DNA of 59,933 nucleotides from positions 1 to 59,933 of the forward strand of contig CAJTRU010000016.1 in assembly GCA_910579085.1 (NCBI GenBank), in the 5' to 3' direction. Within the stretch, counting starts at the first letter, position 1. Each line of letters opens with the position of its first letter. Shown here one piece after another: positions 26,229 to 34,977 of this stretch. This DNA comes from an uncultured Lachnospiraceae bacterium (GTDB lineage Bacteria > Bacillota > Clostridia > Lachnospirales > Lachnospiraceae). The notes below the pieces were generated by a model that did not search any database, was not told the DNA's origin, and saw only the letters and a program-made list of their open reading frames with translations. Made by a program: the position numbers and the translations under genes.

Positions 26229-27473
26229 ATGTTAGATAACCAGAAAATAGCTTCTTTTATAGCTAATAAGAGAAAAGAACTTGACATGACCCAGGCGGAA
26301 GCTGCACAAATACTAAATGTGTCCTTCCAGGCAGTTTCCAAATGGGAAAATGGTACACTGCCAAATGTTGAAATGCTTGTGGAACTTGCGGCATTATTAA
26401 ATGTTTCGGTTGATGAAATACTGGCAGGAAGGGAATTTAATAATGAGAACTTTTCATATAGCAAGGCTGGTGTAGATATATGTTATACAGATGCTATTAA
26501 AAAAGATATGGCAAAATTCCTAAAAACAGAAAATCCACGTGTACTAAACGGATTAGGAGCTTTTGCTTCACTTTATGATATTTCTTTTCCAGAAATCCAA
26601 GACCCTGTTTTAGTATTAAAATCCGAAGAGCCTGGTTCAAAACAGAAACTTGCCCTTGAGTATGGTTACAGCAAGTCCATATGTCATGATATGGTTAACC
26701 ATCTTGTCAATGATATAGCTGTTATGGGTGCTGCCCCGCTTGCTATACTGGACACAATAGTATGCGGCAGTGCAGAAAAAGATACAATAAATTCATTTAT
26801 AAAAGGCATCTCTGATGCCTGTACCGAAAATGACTGTGTTCTTGCAGGAGGAGAAACTTCTATACAGCCAAATGTAGTTGGAAACGGTGTTTATATTTTA
26901 ACATCCAGCATTGCAGGAATTGTATCCAGGAAAAATATTATCGACGGTTCTTCAACTAAGGAGGGGGATATTGTGCTTGCTGTTGCCTCAAACGGCCTTC
27001 ATACCAATGGTTACTCCCTTGTCCGCCTTCTTATGGATAAAATGCCTGGTATAAAACTTGATAAAATTAATGGTGAAACATTTATTGAACAAATAATGAA
27101 ACCACATACACCATATTATAAAGCAATAAAAAATATATCTGGCATACCTGGTATACATGGAATGGCACATATTACAGGAGGAGGTATAGAAGGCAACCTT
27201 TGCAGGGTAATTCCAGACGGGCTTGGCGCAGAAATAGACTTATCCCTTTTAAAACCCCTTCCAGTTTTTAGTTATATACAAAAAGCTGGCAATATTGATA
27301 CAAAAGAAATGCTTACAACATTTAACTGTGGTGCAGGGTTAAATATTATTGTATCAAAAGATTGCAAAGACAAAGTAATATCCAGAATTAAAAAGTTTTA
27401 TGACTGTTATGAAATTGGAAGCATAATAAAAAGTAATAAAAAAATATTATTCAGAGGCAATGTTACCTGGTAA
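26229..27473 (+). CDS. XRE-type HTH fused to a PurM/AIR-synthetase-like domain
   Basis: Residues 1-68 are a Cro/C1 helix-turn-helix (FIANKRKELDMTQAEAAQIL, FQAVSKWENGTLPNVEM). Residues 75-414 follow the whole PurM fold: YSKAGVDICYTDAIKKDM, NGLGAFASLYDIS, HDMVNHLVNDIAVMGAAPLA, VLAGGETSIQPNVVG, LHTNGYSLVR and AHITGGGIEGNLCRVIP. PurM closes FGAM to AIR in purine synthesis, using ATP. Plain PurM is about 340 residues, and the extra length equals the HTH. No pur genes are adjacent, so this may be a purine-nucleotide-sensing repressor or a self-regulating enzyme. Ribosome site spacing is long (AAAGG, 12 nt). Confidence 0.85.
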   Translation: MLDNQKIASFIANKRKELDMTQAEAAQILNVSFQAVSKWENGTLPNVEMLVELAALLNVSVDEILAGREFNNENFSYSKAGVDICYTDAIKKDMAKFLKTENPRVLNGLGAFASLYDISFPEIQDPVLVLKSEEPGSKQKLALEYGYSKSICHDMVNHLVNDIAVMGAAPLAILDTIVCGSAEKDTINSFIKGISDACTENDCVLAGGETSIQPNVVGNGVYILTSSIAGIVSRKNIIDGSSTKEGDIVLAVASNGLHTNGYSLVRLLMDKMPGIKLDKINGETFIEQIMKPHTPYYKAIKNISGIPGIHGMAHITGGGIEGNLCRVIPDGLGAEIDLSLLKPLPVFSYIQKAGNIDTKEMLTTFNCGAGLNIIVSKDCKDKVISRIKKFYDCYEIGSIIKSNKKILFRGNVTW

Positions 27474-27499
27474 TATACCAGCCAATTACACACAAAGCC

Positions 27500-27565
27500 C
27501 CTGCCAGCTTATTGCAGGGCAGGTTTATGGCGGCTATACGCCGCCAGTATTTAACATAATAATAC
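27500..27565. terminator. Paired hairpins between convergent purM-like and LRR genes
   Basis: CCCCTGC with GCAGGG and TGGCGG with CCGCCA are two GC-rich hairpins in AT-rich surroundings, lying between two convergent stop codons. They probably end both transcripts. Confidence 0.6.
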
Positions 27566-27593
27566 AGTTTTTATTAGTTTATAAAAAAGCTCT

Positions 27594-28376
27594 TTAACTA
27601 TAGCTGCAGCTATATGGATATTTAATATACTTTTTTATATTTTCTGTTATTTCATTATGATATCTGCTATTGCCTCTTTCAGTCCCGCAAATAACGAACT
27701 CATCCACATTACTTCCTTCTAGTGCCTCATACCCATGCACACCACTTGATGCTATTCCTATTTTTTGGATTTTCTGGCAGTCTTTATATATTGATAAATC
27801 TTTTACAGGATAAATAAACTCCTTAAGATTTACCATATCTTTTATTGCAATAAGCCCATCCTCATTTTCCGCAGGTTCTGGAAGCATAAATCTATGAAGT
27901 TTTGGAAGATTTTTAAGAAAATCCAGGCTATCTATAGTACCATGATATAAATAAAGCTTTTTTAAATTAACAAACTTGCTGATAATATCACTATCGTACC
28001 ATACAGAATTATCAATCTCCAGTGTAAATATATTCTTGTACACTGTTAAATTTTCTAACTTAAAATCTGTTACATTATTTAAGTAAAGCCTTTTTAAATT
28101 CTTTACCCCACATAATCCTTCCAGTCCTGCCGCACCCATACTATGTATATCTATCCTTGCAAGTGCAGGCGCTCCTTCAAGTGCAGGCAAAAGTTCATTG
28201 CCAAAAGTACACCTGGCAAAGCCTAAAACCTTAAGGTTTGGCATTTTAACAAGTGCACTTAAATTTTCAATATGGCAGTCATGGAATACCATCTCACTAA
28301 GATATGCTATGCCTGCATATTTATTACAATCCACATCTTCTTTAGCGACAAACATATGGTCATTTATATCATCCAT
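27594..28376 (-). CDS. Leucine-rich-repeat protein, cytoplasmic
   Basis: The 260-residue protein contains about seven irregular leucine-rich repeats of 20-24 residues (for example LSALVKMPNLKVLGFARC, LCGVKNLKRLYLNNVTDF, ISKFVNLKKLYLYHG, LDFLKNLPKLHRFML). No signal peptide or anchor is visible, so it should be cytosolic and act in protein binding. The C-terminus ends with a Lys/Tyr-rich stretch. Such LRR proteins are often part of polymorphic or contact-dependent networks, but nothing in the neighbourhood fixes a role. Confidence 0.7.
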   Translation of the reverse strand: MDDINDHMFVAKEDVDCNKYAGIAYLSEMVFHDCHIENLSALVKMPNLKVLGFARCTFGNELLPALEGAPALARIDIHSMGAAGLEGLCGVKNLKRLYLNNVTDFKLENLTVYKNIFTLEIDNSVWYDSDIISKFVNLKKLYLYHGTIDSLDFLKNLPKLHRFMLPEPAENEDGLIAIKDMVNLKEFIYPVKDLSIYKDCQKIQKIGIASSGVHGYEALEGSNVDEFVICGTERGNSRYHNEITENIKKYIKYPYSCSYS

Positions 28377-28418
28377 ATTTACCTCCTCTTTACTACAAAG
28401 TTTATAACAAAAATATAT

Positions 28419-28448
28419 AACGCAAAATAATAAGATACCTGGAAATTA
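28419..28448. repeat. Possible solo end of the palindromic repeat family
   Basis: AATAAGATACCTGGAAATTAT differs at few positions from the right end of copy D (AAAAGATAACTGGAAATTAT). As in copy D, the ATAATTTCCAG end, read on the minus strand, supplies the TAA stop of the neighbouring gene (HAAS protein, stop at 28446). No second arm was found. Confidence 0.4.
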
Positions 28449-29012
28449 TACTATTTTATGTTTTATGCTGCTTGTTTTTCTGCAATACGCAAGCAGCAGT
28501 TTCCATGCACCCATTCCTGCCATATATAATAAAACTCCTATAATTACTGAAAATACAAATCCCATAACAGGACTTAGTCCTTCAATGCCATTAAAAACTA
28601 TTTTAATATTTTCCATATATGGGATGCCAAGTCCTAATATACTATCAGCCATCTTTACAAATGCCAGTACAGGTGCCAAAGCCCCAAACACAATAAATAC
28701 AGGTGCAATTATTGCCAGACATGGTATAATTATCATTCCAGAAAAACCAGCAATGCTATAAAACGCACATATTGTAAGAAACCTTTTCATGTTAAAACCC
28801 GTTCCAGTTCCTAGTAAATCCCCAAGATATGCTTTTGCAAGGTTCTGCGGAGTCCCAAGCCTCTTAATAATTTCATCAGAAGTTTTCCCGCTGTTTTGCA
28901 ATTCAGACATATCGCTTTCTATTTCCTTTATTATGTCTGCCCGTTCAGATGCTGGAATACGTTTTAAATACTTTGAAACCTTTTCAAGATAAGATTTCAA
29001 AACCTTTTCCAT
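28446..29012 (-). CDS. HAAS-domain (DUF1700-like) membrane protein
   Basis: The first 75 residues are the HAAS fold (LEKVSKYLKRIPASERADII, IKRLGTPQNLAKAYLGDLL). Three hydrophobic segments follow (FLTICAFYSIAGFSGMIIIP, IAPVFIVFGALAPVLAFV, VIIGVLLYMAGMGAWKLLLA). Proteins of this class are the usual partners of PadR repressors in Firmicutes and appear to respond to membrane stress. The ATG at 29012 has AGGGGAG 8 nt upstream; a GTG at 29021 overlapping the padR stop is an alternative. It is translationally linked to padR. Confidence 0.82.
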   Translation of the reverse strand: MEKVLKSYLEKVSKYLKRIPASERADIIKEIESDMSELQNSGKTSDEIIKRLGTPQNLAKAYLGDLLGTGTGFNMKRFLTICAFYSIAGFSGMIIIPCLAIIAPVFIVFGALAPVLAFVKMADSILGLGIPYMENIKIVFNGIEGLSPVMGFVFSVIIGVLLYMAGMGAWKLLLAYCRKTSSIKHKIV

Positions 29013-29017
29013 CAATC

Positions 29018-29350
29018 TCACTCCCCTTCTATTCCTTTAACTGCTGTTAATAAATTTCCCCACTCCTGTAACATAGCTTCCAGGTATTCCCTGCCCTTAT
29101 CCGTAATTGTATAGTATTTTCTTGGCGGAAGCCCTTCTGTAGTTTCCTGCCAGGATGACGAAAGAAAACCATCCTTTAAAAGCCGTCTTAAAAGAGGATA
29201 TATTGTACTCTCTTTTGCAGATAAAACAGGCCATGTATCAAGCTTATTCATAATTTCATATCCATAATATGGTCTTTTATTAATCATAAGTAAAATACAA
29301 AACTCAAGCGTTCCCCTTTTAATCTGGGATTTCCAGCTATCTATAACCAT
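29018..29350 (-). CDS. PadR-family transcription repressor
   Basis: The start VIDSWKSQIKRGTLEFCILL, YGYEIMNKLD, KESTIYPLLRRLLKDG and PPRKYYTITDKGREYL give the PadR winged helix with its C-terminal dimer helix. The start at 29350 is chosen because GGGGG lies 5 nt before that ATG; the frame runs 15 codons further upstream without a ribosome site. About 110 residues. It heads a two-gene operon with the HAAS protein and probably controls it through the repeats at 29461-29505. Confidence 0.9.
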   Translation of the reverse strand: MVIDSWKSQIKRGTLEFCILLMINKRPYYGYEIMNKLDTWPVLSAKESTIYPLLRRLLKDGFLSSSWQETTEGLPPRKYYTITDKGREYLEAMLQEWGNLLTAVKGIEGE

Positions 29351-29460
29351 ATTAACCCCCATTCCTGCCAAAGCCCGCAAATCTAGCATGGACATGGTAT
29401 TTATATAATAAACTTTCCACTATTACAAAAGCCTGCTGCCATTATTAATACCATTTTTAT

Positions 29461-29505
29461 AGTATATATCGTACCACACAGTATATCGCAATGTCAATAG
29501 TATAT
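29461..29505. promoter_or_regulatory. Repeated AGTATAT sites upstream of padR
   Basis: AGTATATATCG, AGTATATCGC and AGTATATTTAC occur within 45 bp, in the gap between divergent padR and radical SAM genes. Closely spaced AT-rich repeats ahead of a PadR gene are likely its operator. Either gene might be controlled. Confidence 0.5.
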
Positions 29506-29634
29506 TTACCTAAATTCTTGTAAATAAATCTTCTTTAATTTATAATAGTTTTACTTAGATAAAAAACATAGACAGACAGTTATTAAAATTTTAAACCAAT
29601 ATTAATACAGTTTAAAACAGAATGGAGGAGTTTT

Positions 29635-30399
29635 GTGAATAAATATGTTAAAAACCTTGACCGTATAGAGTTTGTAGTAACATTTGCGTGTACTGGCTGC
29701 TGTAAACATTGCTCACAAGGCGGACATGAAAACCAGAAAGAATATATAGATGCTGCAAAGGCCGCCAGTATTGTACATGATATTGCTAGTAAATATTCTA
29801 TAACTTCAGTTATGTCTTTTGGCGGAGAACCACTGCTGTTTCCTGAAACTGTTTATGCAATACATAAAGCAGCATTAGAAATGGGTATTCCTAAAAGGCA
29901 GCTTATTACAAATGGATTTTTTAGCAAAGACAGTGAAAAGATAAAAACTGTAGCCAGAAACCTTGCCCAATGTGGAATAAACGATATCTGTCTCTCTGTT
30001 GATGCTTTCCACCAGGAAACAATCCCTGCCGGGCCAGTAAAAGAATTTGCAACAGAAATAAAAAAACTTGGCATATGTATACATTCACATCCCGCATGGG
30101 TTGCCAGCAGAGAACATGACAACCCATATAACAGGCGTACTACTGGAATACTTGAAGAATTCCAGTCTATTGGAATTACACCTTCAGATGGCAATATAAT
30201 AATCCCGGCTGGAAATGCCATTAAATACCTGGGCAGTTACTATGACCTGGACAAAGAATATACCAGTCCTTATAAAGAAAATCCAGAAGATATACATGCA
30301 ATATGCATTTCGCCAGATGGCAGTGCCGGGCCAATAAATGGAAATATTAATAATACAAATATACTGGAAATACTAGAAAGATATACACCACCCAGATAA
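29635..30399 (+). CDS. Radical SAM protein without a SPASM tail
   Basis: The cluster motif C-x3-C-x2-C lies in ACTGCCKHCSQGGHE, followed by SFGGEPLLFPE for SAM binding and LITNGFFSKD, ICLSVDAFHQE in the barrel. The C-terminus (AICISPDGSAGPINGNI) resembles the end of MoaA/SPASM-like proteins but has only one Cys, so no auxiliary clusters are likely. Length 254 residues. The start is GTG behind GGAGGAG. No peptide substrate or maturation genes are adjacent; two acetyltransferases lie convergently downstream. The reaction is unknown. Confidence 0.82.
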   Translation: MNKYVKNLDRIEFVVTFACTGCCKHCSQGGHENQKEYIDAAKAASIVHDIASKYSITSVMSFGGEPLLFPETVYAIHKAALEMGIPKRQLITNGFFSKDSEKIKTVARNLAQCGINDICLSVDAFHQETIPAGPVKEFATEIKKLGICIHSHPAWVASREHDNPYNRRTTGILEEFQSIGITPSDGNIIIPAGNAIKYLGSYYDLDKEYTSPYKENPEDIHAICISPDGSAGPINGNINNTNILEILERYTPPR

Positions 30400-30403
30400 A
30401 AAC

Positions 30404-30448
30404 AAGCCAATACCAGCATAATTAATAGCAAAATGCTGGTATTGGCTT
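30404..30448. terminator. Strong bidirectional terminator
   Basis: A perfect 15-bp stem, AAGCCAATACCAGCA with TGCTGGTATTGGCTT, has a 15-nt loop. It lies exactly between the convergent stops of the radical SAM gene and the acetyltransferase gene. Confidence 0.9.
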
Positions 30449-30449
30449 A

Positions 30450-30920
30450 TTACAATTTACAAACCATTATATATTCCTCTTCATTTTCATATACAACCTC
30501 AAAACCTGCTTTTTTATACATACTAACAGCATAATTTGCCTTCTGTACAGAAAGTGATACCTGCTTATAGCAATTGTCCTTTAAAAGTTTAAGCATTGCT
30601 GCCACAAGTTCTGTACCAATTCCCATATTCCTGTACTCTTTATAAAGGGACATTGCAAACGAAGGCGTTTCGTCATCAATATGTCCATAATCATTAATAA
30701 TGCGGGTCCAGGCTGCTCCCACAATTTTATTTCCAGATTCAGCTACAAGGCATTTGTCATCTTCTTTCCCAAAACCAGAAATATATAATTGCAGCTCTGG
30801 CTTTTCAATAATAGATTTTGGCGGCCTTGCCTTTCCTTCTGGAATAAATACTGCTTCATATAAAAAACTGGCTAATAACGGATATTCACTTTCCCTCATT
30901 CCACGTATTATATATTCCAT
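30450..30920 (-). CDS. GNAT-family N-acetyltransferase
   Basis: The protein (about 156 residues) has the acetyl-CoA motif A as YKEYRNMGIGTELVAAML, followed by CYKQVSLSVQKANYAVSMYK and the closing AGFEVVYENEEEYIMV, typical of GNAT enzymes with an amine or amino-acid substrate. GGAGGGG lies 4 nt before the ATG at 30920; the frame is open to 30968 but without support. It is the second of two adjacent GNAT genes on the same strand, so the pair probably share a promoter. Confidence 0.87.
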   Translation of the reverse strand: MEYIIRGMRESEYPLLASFLYEAVFIPEGKARPPKSIIEKPELQLYISGFGKEDDKCLVAESGNKIVGAAWTRIINDYGHIDDETPSFAMSLYKEYRNMGIGTELVAAMLKLLKDNCYKQVSLSVQKANYAVSMYKKAGFEVVYENEEEYIMVCKL

Positions 30921-30964
30921 ATCCCCTCCATATTTATAAGTTCTTTCTCTATAATAAAACCAGT

Positions 30965-31429
30965 TCAATTATTCTTGAAAGTTTTCTCCATAATTTCGTA
31001 AACCAGCTTAACATCATTTTCCAGTTCAAAAAATCCATGCCCTACTGTCTTATAACCTCTGTGCTCATATAAATAAACCCCTGGAAGAGAAGCATCCAGT
31101 ACAGCTTTATCATATTTTTTACTGATTTCTGCCTCCAGGCAGTCCATAATCTGTGAACCACAGCCCTGTCCCTGGTAATGTGGCAGCACATATACCCCTG
31201 TAATATGATTATTGAAAAAACAGCCTGTTCCAACAATAACACCCCCATCAGCCAGCACTCCCATATTTCCAGTTGCTATACCATCCATAATATGTTCTTT
31301 GTTATGGTGGTTACAAAAAAAACGGGTTACTTCTTCAGGGTAGTATTTTGGATATATTGTCTTTATAGTTGTATGTAAAATATTATATATTACATCTGCC
31401 ATACCAGAAACTGCTGTTATATATTCCAT
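30965..31429 (-). CDS. GNAT-family N-acetyltransferase
   Basis: The 154-residue protein has GVYVLPHYQGQGCGSQIMD as the acetyl-CoA loop, then KAVLDASLPGVYLYEHRGY and a final beta strand. The N-terminal IYPKYYPEEVTRFFCNHH segment is common in small GNATs that act on free metabolites. It is a different subgroup from its downstream neighbour, not a recent duplicate. GGACGGG precedes the ATG closely. The substrate is unknown. Confidence 0.85.
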   Translation of the reverse strand: MEYITAVSGMADVIYNILHTTIKTIYPKYYPEEVTRFFCNHHNKEHIMDGIATGNMGVLADGGVIVGTGCFFNNHITGVYVLPHYQGQGCGSQIMDCLEAEISKKYDKAVLDASLPGVYLYEHRGYKTVGHGFFELENDVKLVYEIMEKTFKNN

Positions 31430-31884
31430 ATCCCGTCCTCCTTCTGCCCAAAATAACTAATACAATAAACAGTATGTCATGCCATACATAATACACATAT
31501 AGCCATACAAGCCACTGTACCAGTTAATTACTATCAATTATTAATATACCTGTAATCTCTTTCCAATTATACATTAATATATAAATTATTTCAATTATCT
31601 TAATTCTTCGGAAATCTTCTATATAAATACTAAATAGTAGCAGCCTGCAAAATACAGGCCATAAAATTATATCAAATCTGGTAAGTTCTTTTTTGTATAG
31701 GAGGCATGTGCTGGTTTATTATATTTTATATGCTTCTGTCAGGTTGCAGTCATATAGAATTGTATTTTATCTTTTTGTTATATATACTAATTTATTTAGT
31801 TAAATACATTATATTTTTAGCAGTTTTATACAAAAAATCTAAAATTTTTCAATGACAAGTGAAAAAAATTCTATGTTTTAGCTA
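31430..31884. other. AT-rich intergenic stretch without a confident gene
   Basis: About 450 bp of very AT-rich DNA lies between divergent genes. A 52-codon frame at 31709-31867 (hydrophobic, start MCWFIIFYMLL) has AGGAGG only 1 nt before its ATG, too close for normal initiation, so I do not call it. Nothing else stands out. Confidence 0.5.
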
Positions 31885-31913
31885 TTGAACATCCGTTATA
31901 CTGTCAATATCAT
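31885..31913 (+). promoter_or_regulatory. Promoter of the GH63-like gene
   Basis: TTGAAC (31885-31890) and TATCAT (31908-31913) are 17 bp apart. They end 39 bp before the start codon, with GGAGGT in between. Confidence 0.65.
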
Positions 31914-31952
31914 CTAAACCTTGATATAAAATCTAAAACGGAGGTGTATACT

Positions 31953-34625
31953 ATGAAAATAGGGAAAAGGACAAAATTGTCCAGTGTGTTAGGCTGTGTA
32001 TGTGCAGCATCTCTTATATGTGGAAGTTTTCCTGGCATTACAGCAAAGCCTGTAACAGCAGCAGAAGCCCAGAACCGCATAGAAGACTTTGCAAATGTAC
32101 TTGATATAACAGCCGACCCAGGGGAAATAATTTATGGTGCCTATAGCACAAATAAATATAATAATTTTTCTGATTTAGGCGCATGGCATGGATATTACCT
32201 GCACGAAGCAACAGCACAGCATCTTTATGGAGGTTTTGCTGGACCAGTGATTATTGCAGAAGAATATCCTGCAAACTTATCTGATGCTTTTAATAAAATT
32301 GTAATCTCAGATAAAGAAGGAAATGTATATGACCTGTCTGCTGCTTTAACATCTACTGCAACAAAACAGACATACTATCCTGGAAAATTAGTACAGACTT
32401 ATAGTATCAAAAACATTGACCTTATGCTGGAACTGATATATGTATCAGACCGTACAGCATTAATACGTACAACAATTACCAATACTTCAGACAGTAACCT
32501 GGACTTAAATATCCAATGGGAAGGAAAGCTTTTTGAGAAAACAGGAAAAATTGATATGGGCACAAGCCTTGCTGCTACAGATAAAGGTGTAGAAGTACAG
32601 TTTGAAGAAATCCGCAACACCTGGAATTACCTTACAAGAGCAGAAAACCGCTTTAATATTGTATTTGACCAGCCTGTAGATACTACTATATCAGAAGATG
32701 GCATGTCATACCAGTCAAAAATGCGCAACAGCTTGTCAATTCCAAAGGACTCTTCCTTTACAACATGCCAGACACAGAGTTATACATTTACAGCAGAAGA
32801 AGAAAACAAAGAACTTGCAGACAGCGGCGCAATTCTGGCAAATCCAGAGAAATACTTTAACAGCAACACAGAACGCTGGCAGGGATATCTGGATAAAACA
32901 TTCCAGAAAGGAACTGAAAATGCCAGAAAACCATACCGTGATGCCGCAGTAAAGTCCATAGAAACATTGACAACAAACTGGCGCAGTGCCGCAGGTGCTT
33001 TAGAGCATGATGGTGTTGTTCCATCTATGTCTTATAAATGGTTTATAGGCATGTGGGCATGGGATTCCTGGAAACAGGCTGTAGCTACAGCACGTTTTAA
33101 TGGTGAACTTGCACAAGATAATATCCGTGCACTGTTTGACCACCAGATTAAAGAAAATGATGAACTGCGCCCTTATGATGCTGGTACAATTATTGACTGT
33201 ATTTTCTATAATAAGAATGAAGCAAGAAACGAAGACGGGGGCAACTGGAATGAAAGAAATTCAAAACCACCTCTGGCAGCATGGTCTGTATGGAATGTAT
33301 ATAAACAGACAAATGATGTGGAATTCTTAAAAGAAATGTATCCAAAACTTGTAGATTACCACAACTGGTGGTACACAAACAGGGATACAGACAAAAACGG
33401 CATTGCTGAATATGGGGCAATGGTTGACGATGCACATTATGTATGGGAAGAAGACGCAGCAACTGGTGAATGGTACATTGCCAAAGATGCAGACGGCGAA
33501 CCACTTGTTGATGATAATGCTGTAATAGAAGCAGCAGCATGGGAAAGCGGCATGGACAATGCAACACGTTTTGATGTGGAAGGAAATGGCCCAGACGATA
33601 TTGGTGTAAAAGTCTTTAAGAATAAAGATGCTTCAGGAAAAGTAATTGGATATTCAATTAACCAGGAATCTGTAGACTTAAATGCATATTTATATGCAGA
33701 AAAAGGATTTTTAAAATCTATGGCAGAAGAACTCGGAAAGCCAGAAGAAGCAGTTAAATATGAAAAAGAAGCAGTCCAGGTAAAAGAATATATCAATACA
33801 AAGATGTTTGATGATACAACAGGATTTTACTATGATTTACAGACAAGCCAGGACGGCTCTGTGAAAAAGCTTCTTGTTAACCGTGGGAAAGGAACAGAAG
33901 GCTGGCTGCCACTCTGGGCAAACCTCGCAACTCTTGAACAGGCAGCAAAGGTTAAAGACAATATGGTTGATATTGAAAAATTTAACCTGAAAGTACCATT
34001 CCCTACAGCTTCAAAAGATAATGACAAGTTCACACCTGCAACATACTGGAGAGGCCCAGTGTGGTTAGACCAGGCTCTCTACGGCGTAGAAGCATTGCAG
34101 AATTATGGTTATACAGAAGAAGCAAGGGAAATGGCTTATTCCTTGTTTGACAATACAGAAGGATTATTAGGAAATGGTGCAATACGCGAAAATTATAATC
34201 CAGTTACCGGGGAAGGGCTTCATACGAAGAATTTCAGTTGGTCAGCATCTGCATTCTATTTATTATACCAGGATACATTAACAGGTTCTGACACAACATC
34301 ACAAACAGGAATTATTTCCCCATATGCAGAATTATTAACATTTAAAGAAACATCTGCAAAGATTTCAACTTTAAAGAGCACTGCTAAAAAACAGGCAGCA
34401 GTATCATTAAAGAAAGTTTCTGGAGCAGAAGGATACCAGATAAAATATGCAGACAATGCTAATTTCAAAAATTCTGCAAATGCAAATATAACTTCCAGCC
34501 CAAAAACAATTAAAAAACTAAAGAGCGGAAAGACTTATTATTTCAAAGCAAGGGCATATAAAACAGTTAATGGAAAGAAAGTCTATACAAAATATAGCAC
34601 AGTTAAAACAGTTAAAGTAAAATAA
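31953..34625 (+). CDS. Secreted GH63-like alpha-glycosidase with C-terminal FN3-like module
   Basis: A signal peptide (basic KIGKRTK, hydrophobic SSVLGCVCAASLICG) is followed by an N-terminal beta domain and an (alpha/alpha)6 barrel with FIGMWAWDSWKQAVA, DHQIKENDELRPYDAG, FWP-like RGPVWLDQALYGV and NFSWSASAFYLLY, as in YgjK-type family 63 enzymes that cut alpha-glucosides. The last 85 residues (VSGAEGYQIKYADN, LKSGKTYYFKARAYK) are an FN3-like domain, probably for surface or substrate contact. The start is the ATG at 31953 with GGAGG 8 nt upstream. Full length is 890 residues. Exact substrate unknown. Confidence 0.82.
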   Translation: MKIGKRTKLSSVLGCVCAASLICGSFPGITAKPVTAAEAQNRIEDFANVLDITADPGEIIYGAYSTNKYNNFSDLGAWHGYYLHEATAQHLYGGFAGPVIIAEEYPANLSDAFNKIVISDKEGNVYDLSAALTSTATKQTYYPGKLVQTYSIKNIDLMLELIYVSDRTALIRTTITNTSDSNLDLNIQWEGKLFEKTGKIDMGTSLAATDKGVEVQFEEIRNTWNYLTRAENRFNIVFDQPVDTTISEDGMSYQSKMRNSLSIPKDSSFTTCQTQSYTFTAEEENKELADSGAILANPEKYFNSNTERWQGYLDKTFQKGTENARKPYRDAAVKSIETLTTNWRSAAGALEHDGVVPSMSYKWFIGMWAWDSWKQAVATARFNGELAQDNIRALFDHQIKENDELRPYDAGTIIDCIFYNKNEARNEDGGNWNERNSKPPLAAWSVWNVYKQTNDVEFLKEMYPKLVDYHNWWYTNRDTDKNGIAEYGAMVDDAHYVWEEDAATGEWYIAKDADGEPLVDDNAVIEAAAWESGMDNATRFDVEGNGPDDIGVKVFKNKDASGKVIGYSINQESVDLNAYLYAEKGFLKSMAEELGKPEEAVKYEKEAVQVKEYINTKMFDDTTGFYYDLQTSQDGSVKKLLVNRGKGTEGWLPLWANLATLEQAAKVKDNMVDIEKFNLKVPFPTASKDNDKFTPATYWRGPVWLDQALYGVEALQNYGYTEEAREMAYSLFDNTEGLLGNGAIRENYNPVTGEGLHTKNFSWSASAFYLLYQDTLTGSDTTSQTGIISPYAELLTFKETSAKISTLKSTAKKQAAVSLKKVSGAEGYQIKYADNANFKNSANANITSSPKTIKKLKSGKTYYFKARAYKTVNGKKVYTKYSTVKTVKVK

Positions 34626-34653
34626 TATTATATTATAATAAATGGATGAAACG

Positions 34654-34684
34654 CCAGGACTTGCAGGTTAGCTGCCAGTCCTGG
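34654..34684 (+). terminator. Terminator hairpin after the GH63-like gene
   Basis: CCAGGACT pairs with AGTCCTGG, and inner GCAG pairs with CTGC. The hairpin lies 28 bp past the stop. The T-run is weak, so termination may be partial. Confidence 0.6.
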
Positions 34685-34706
34685 GGTTAAATACTGCCTG
34701 CCGCCT

Positions 34707-34943
34707 TTATATCACGCTTATTTGTAACTTTCCAGATATTTTTACCAGGACAATATATTCATGTTTTCCTTCAAGACATTCACAACAAAAATCCGTAAAA
34801 CCATATGCCAGATATAAATAATCTTTATATAAGAACCAATAGTTATTTATATAATTATTATTCACTTTATCTGCTTCCAGCAATATTAAAATAGTCCCTT
34901 TTTGTAGATTATTAATATAGAAATTCCCTACAGATAATAACAT
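34707..34943 (-). CDS. Small hypothetical protein
   Basis: This protein of about 78 residues is unrecognised and rich in Tyr, Leu and Asn (NNYWFLYKDYLYLAYGF), with a CCEC cluster. It follows the next gene upstream by 34 bp on the same strand and may be its partner. The ATG at 34943 has AGGA within 8 nt; the frame can be read from a TTG at 34970. It is plausibly of the immunity-protein kind by size and setting, but this is a guess. Confidence 0.45.
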   Translation of the reverse strand: MLLSVGNFYINNLQKGTILILLEADKVNNNYINNYWFLYKDYLYLAYGFTDFCCECLEGKHEYIVLVKISGKLQISVI

Positions 34944-34977
34944 CCCGTCCTGCCGTTTCCCATAAAACAAGATTTAA

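Noticed and set aside
31709..31867. 52-codon hydrophobic small protein
   Set aside because: The AGGAGG site is 1 nt from the ATG and the composition follows the AT-rich background.
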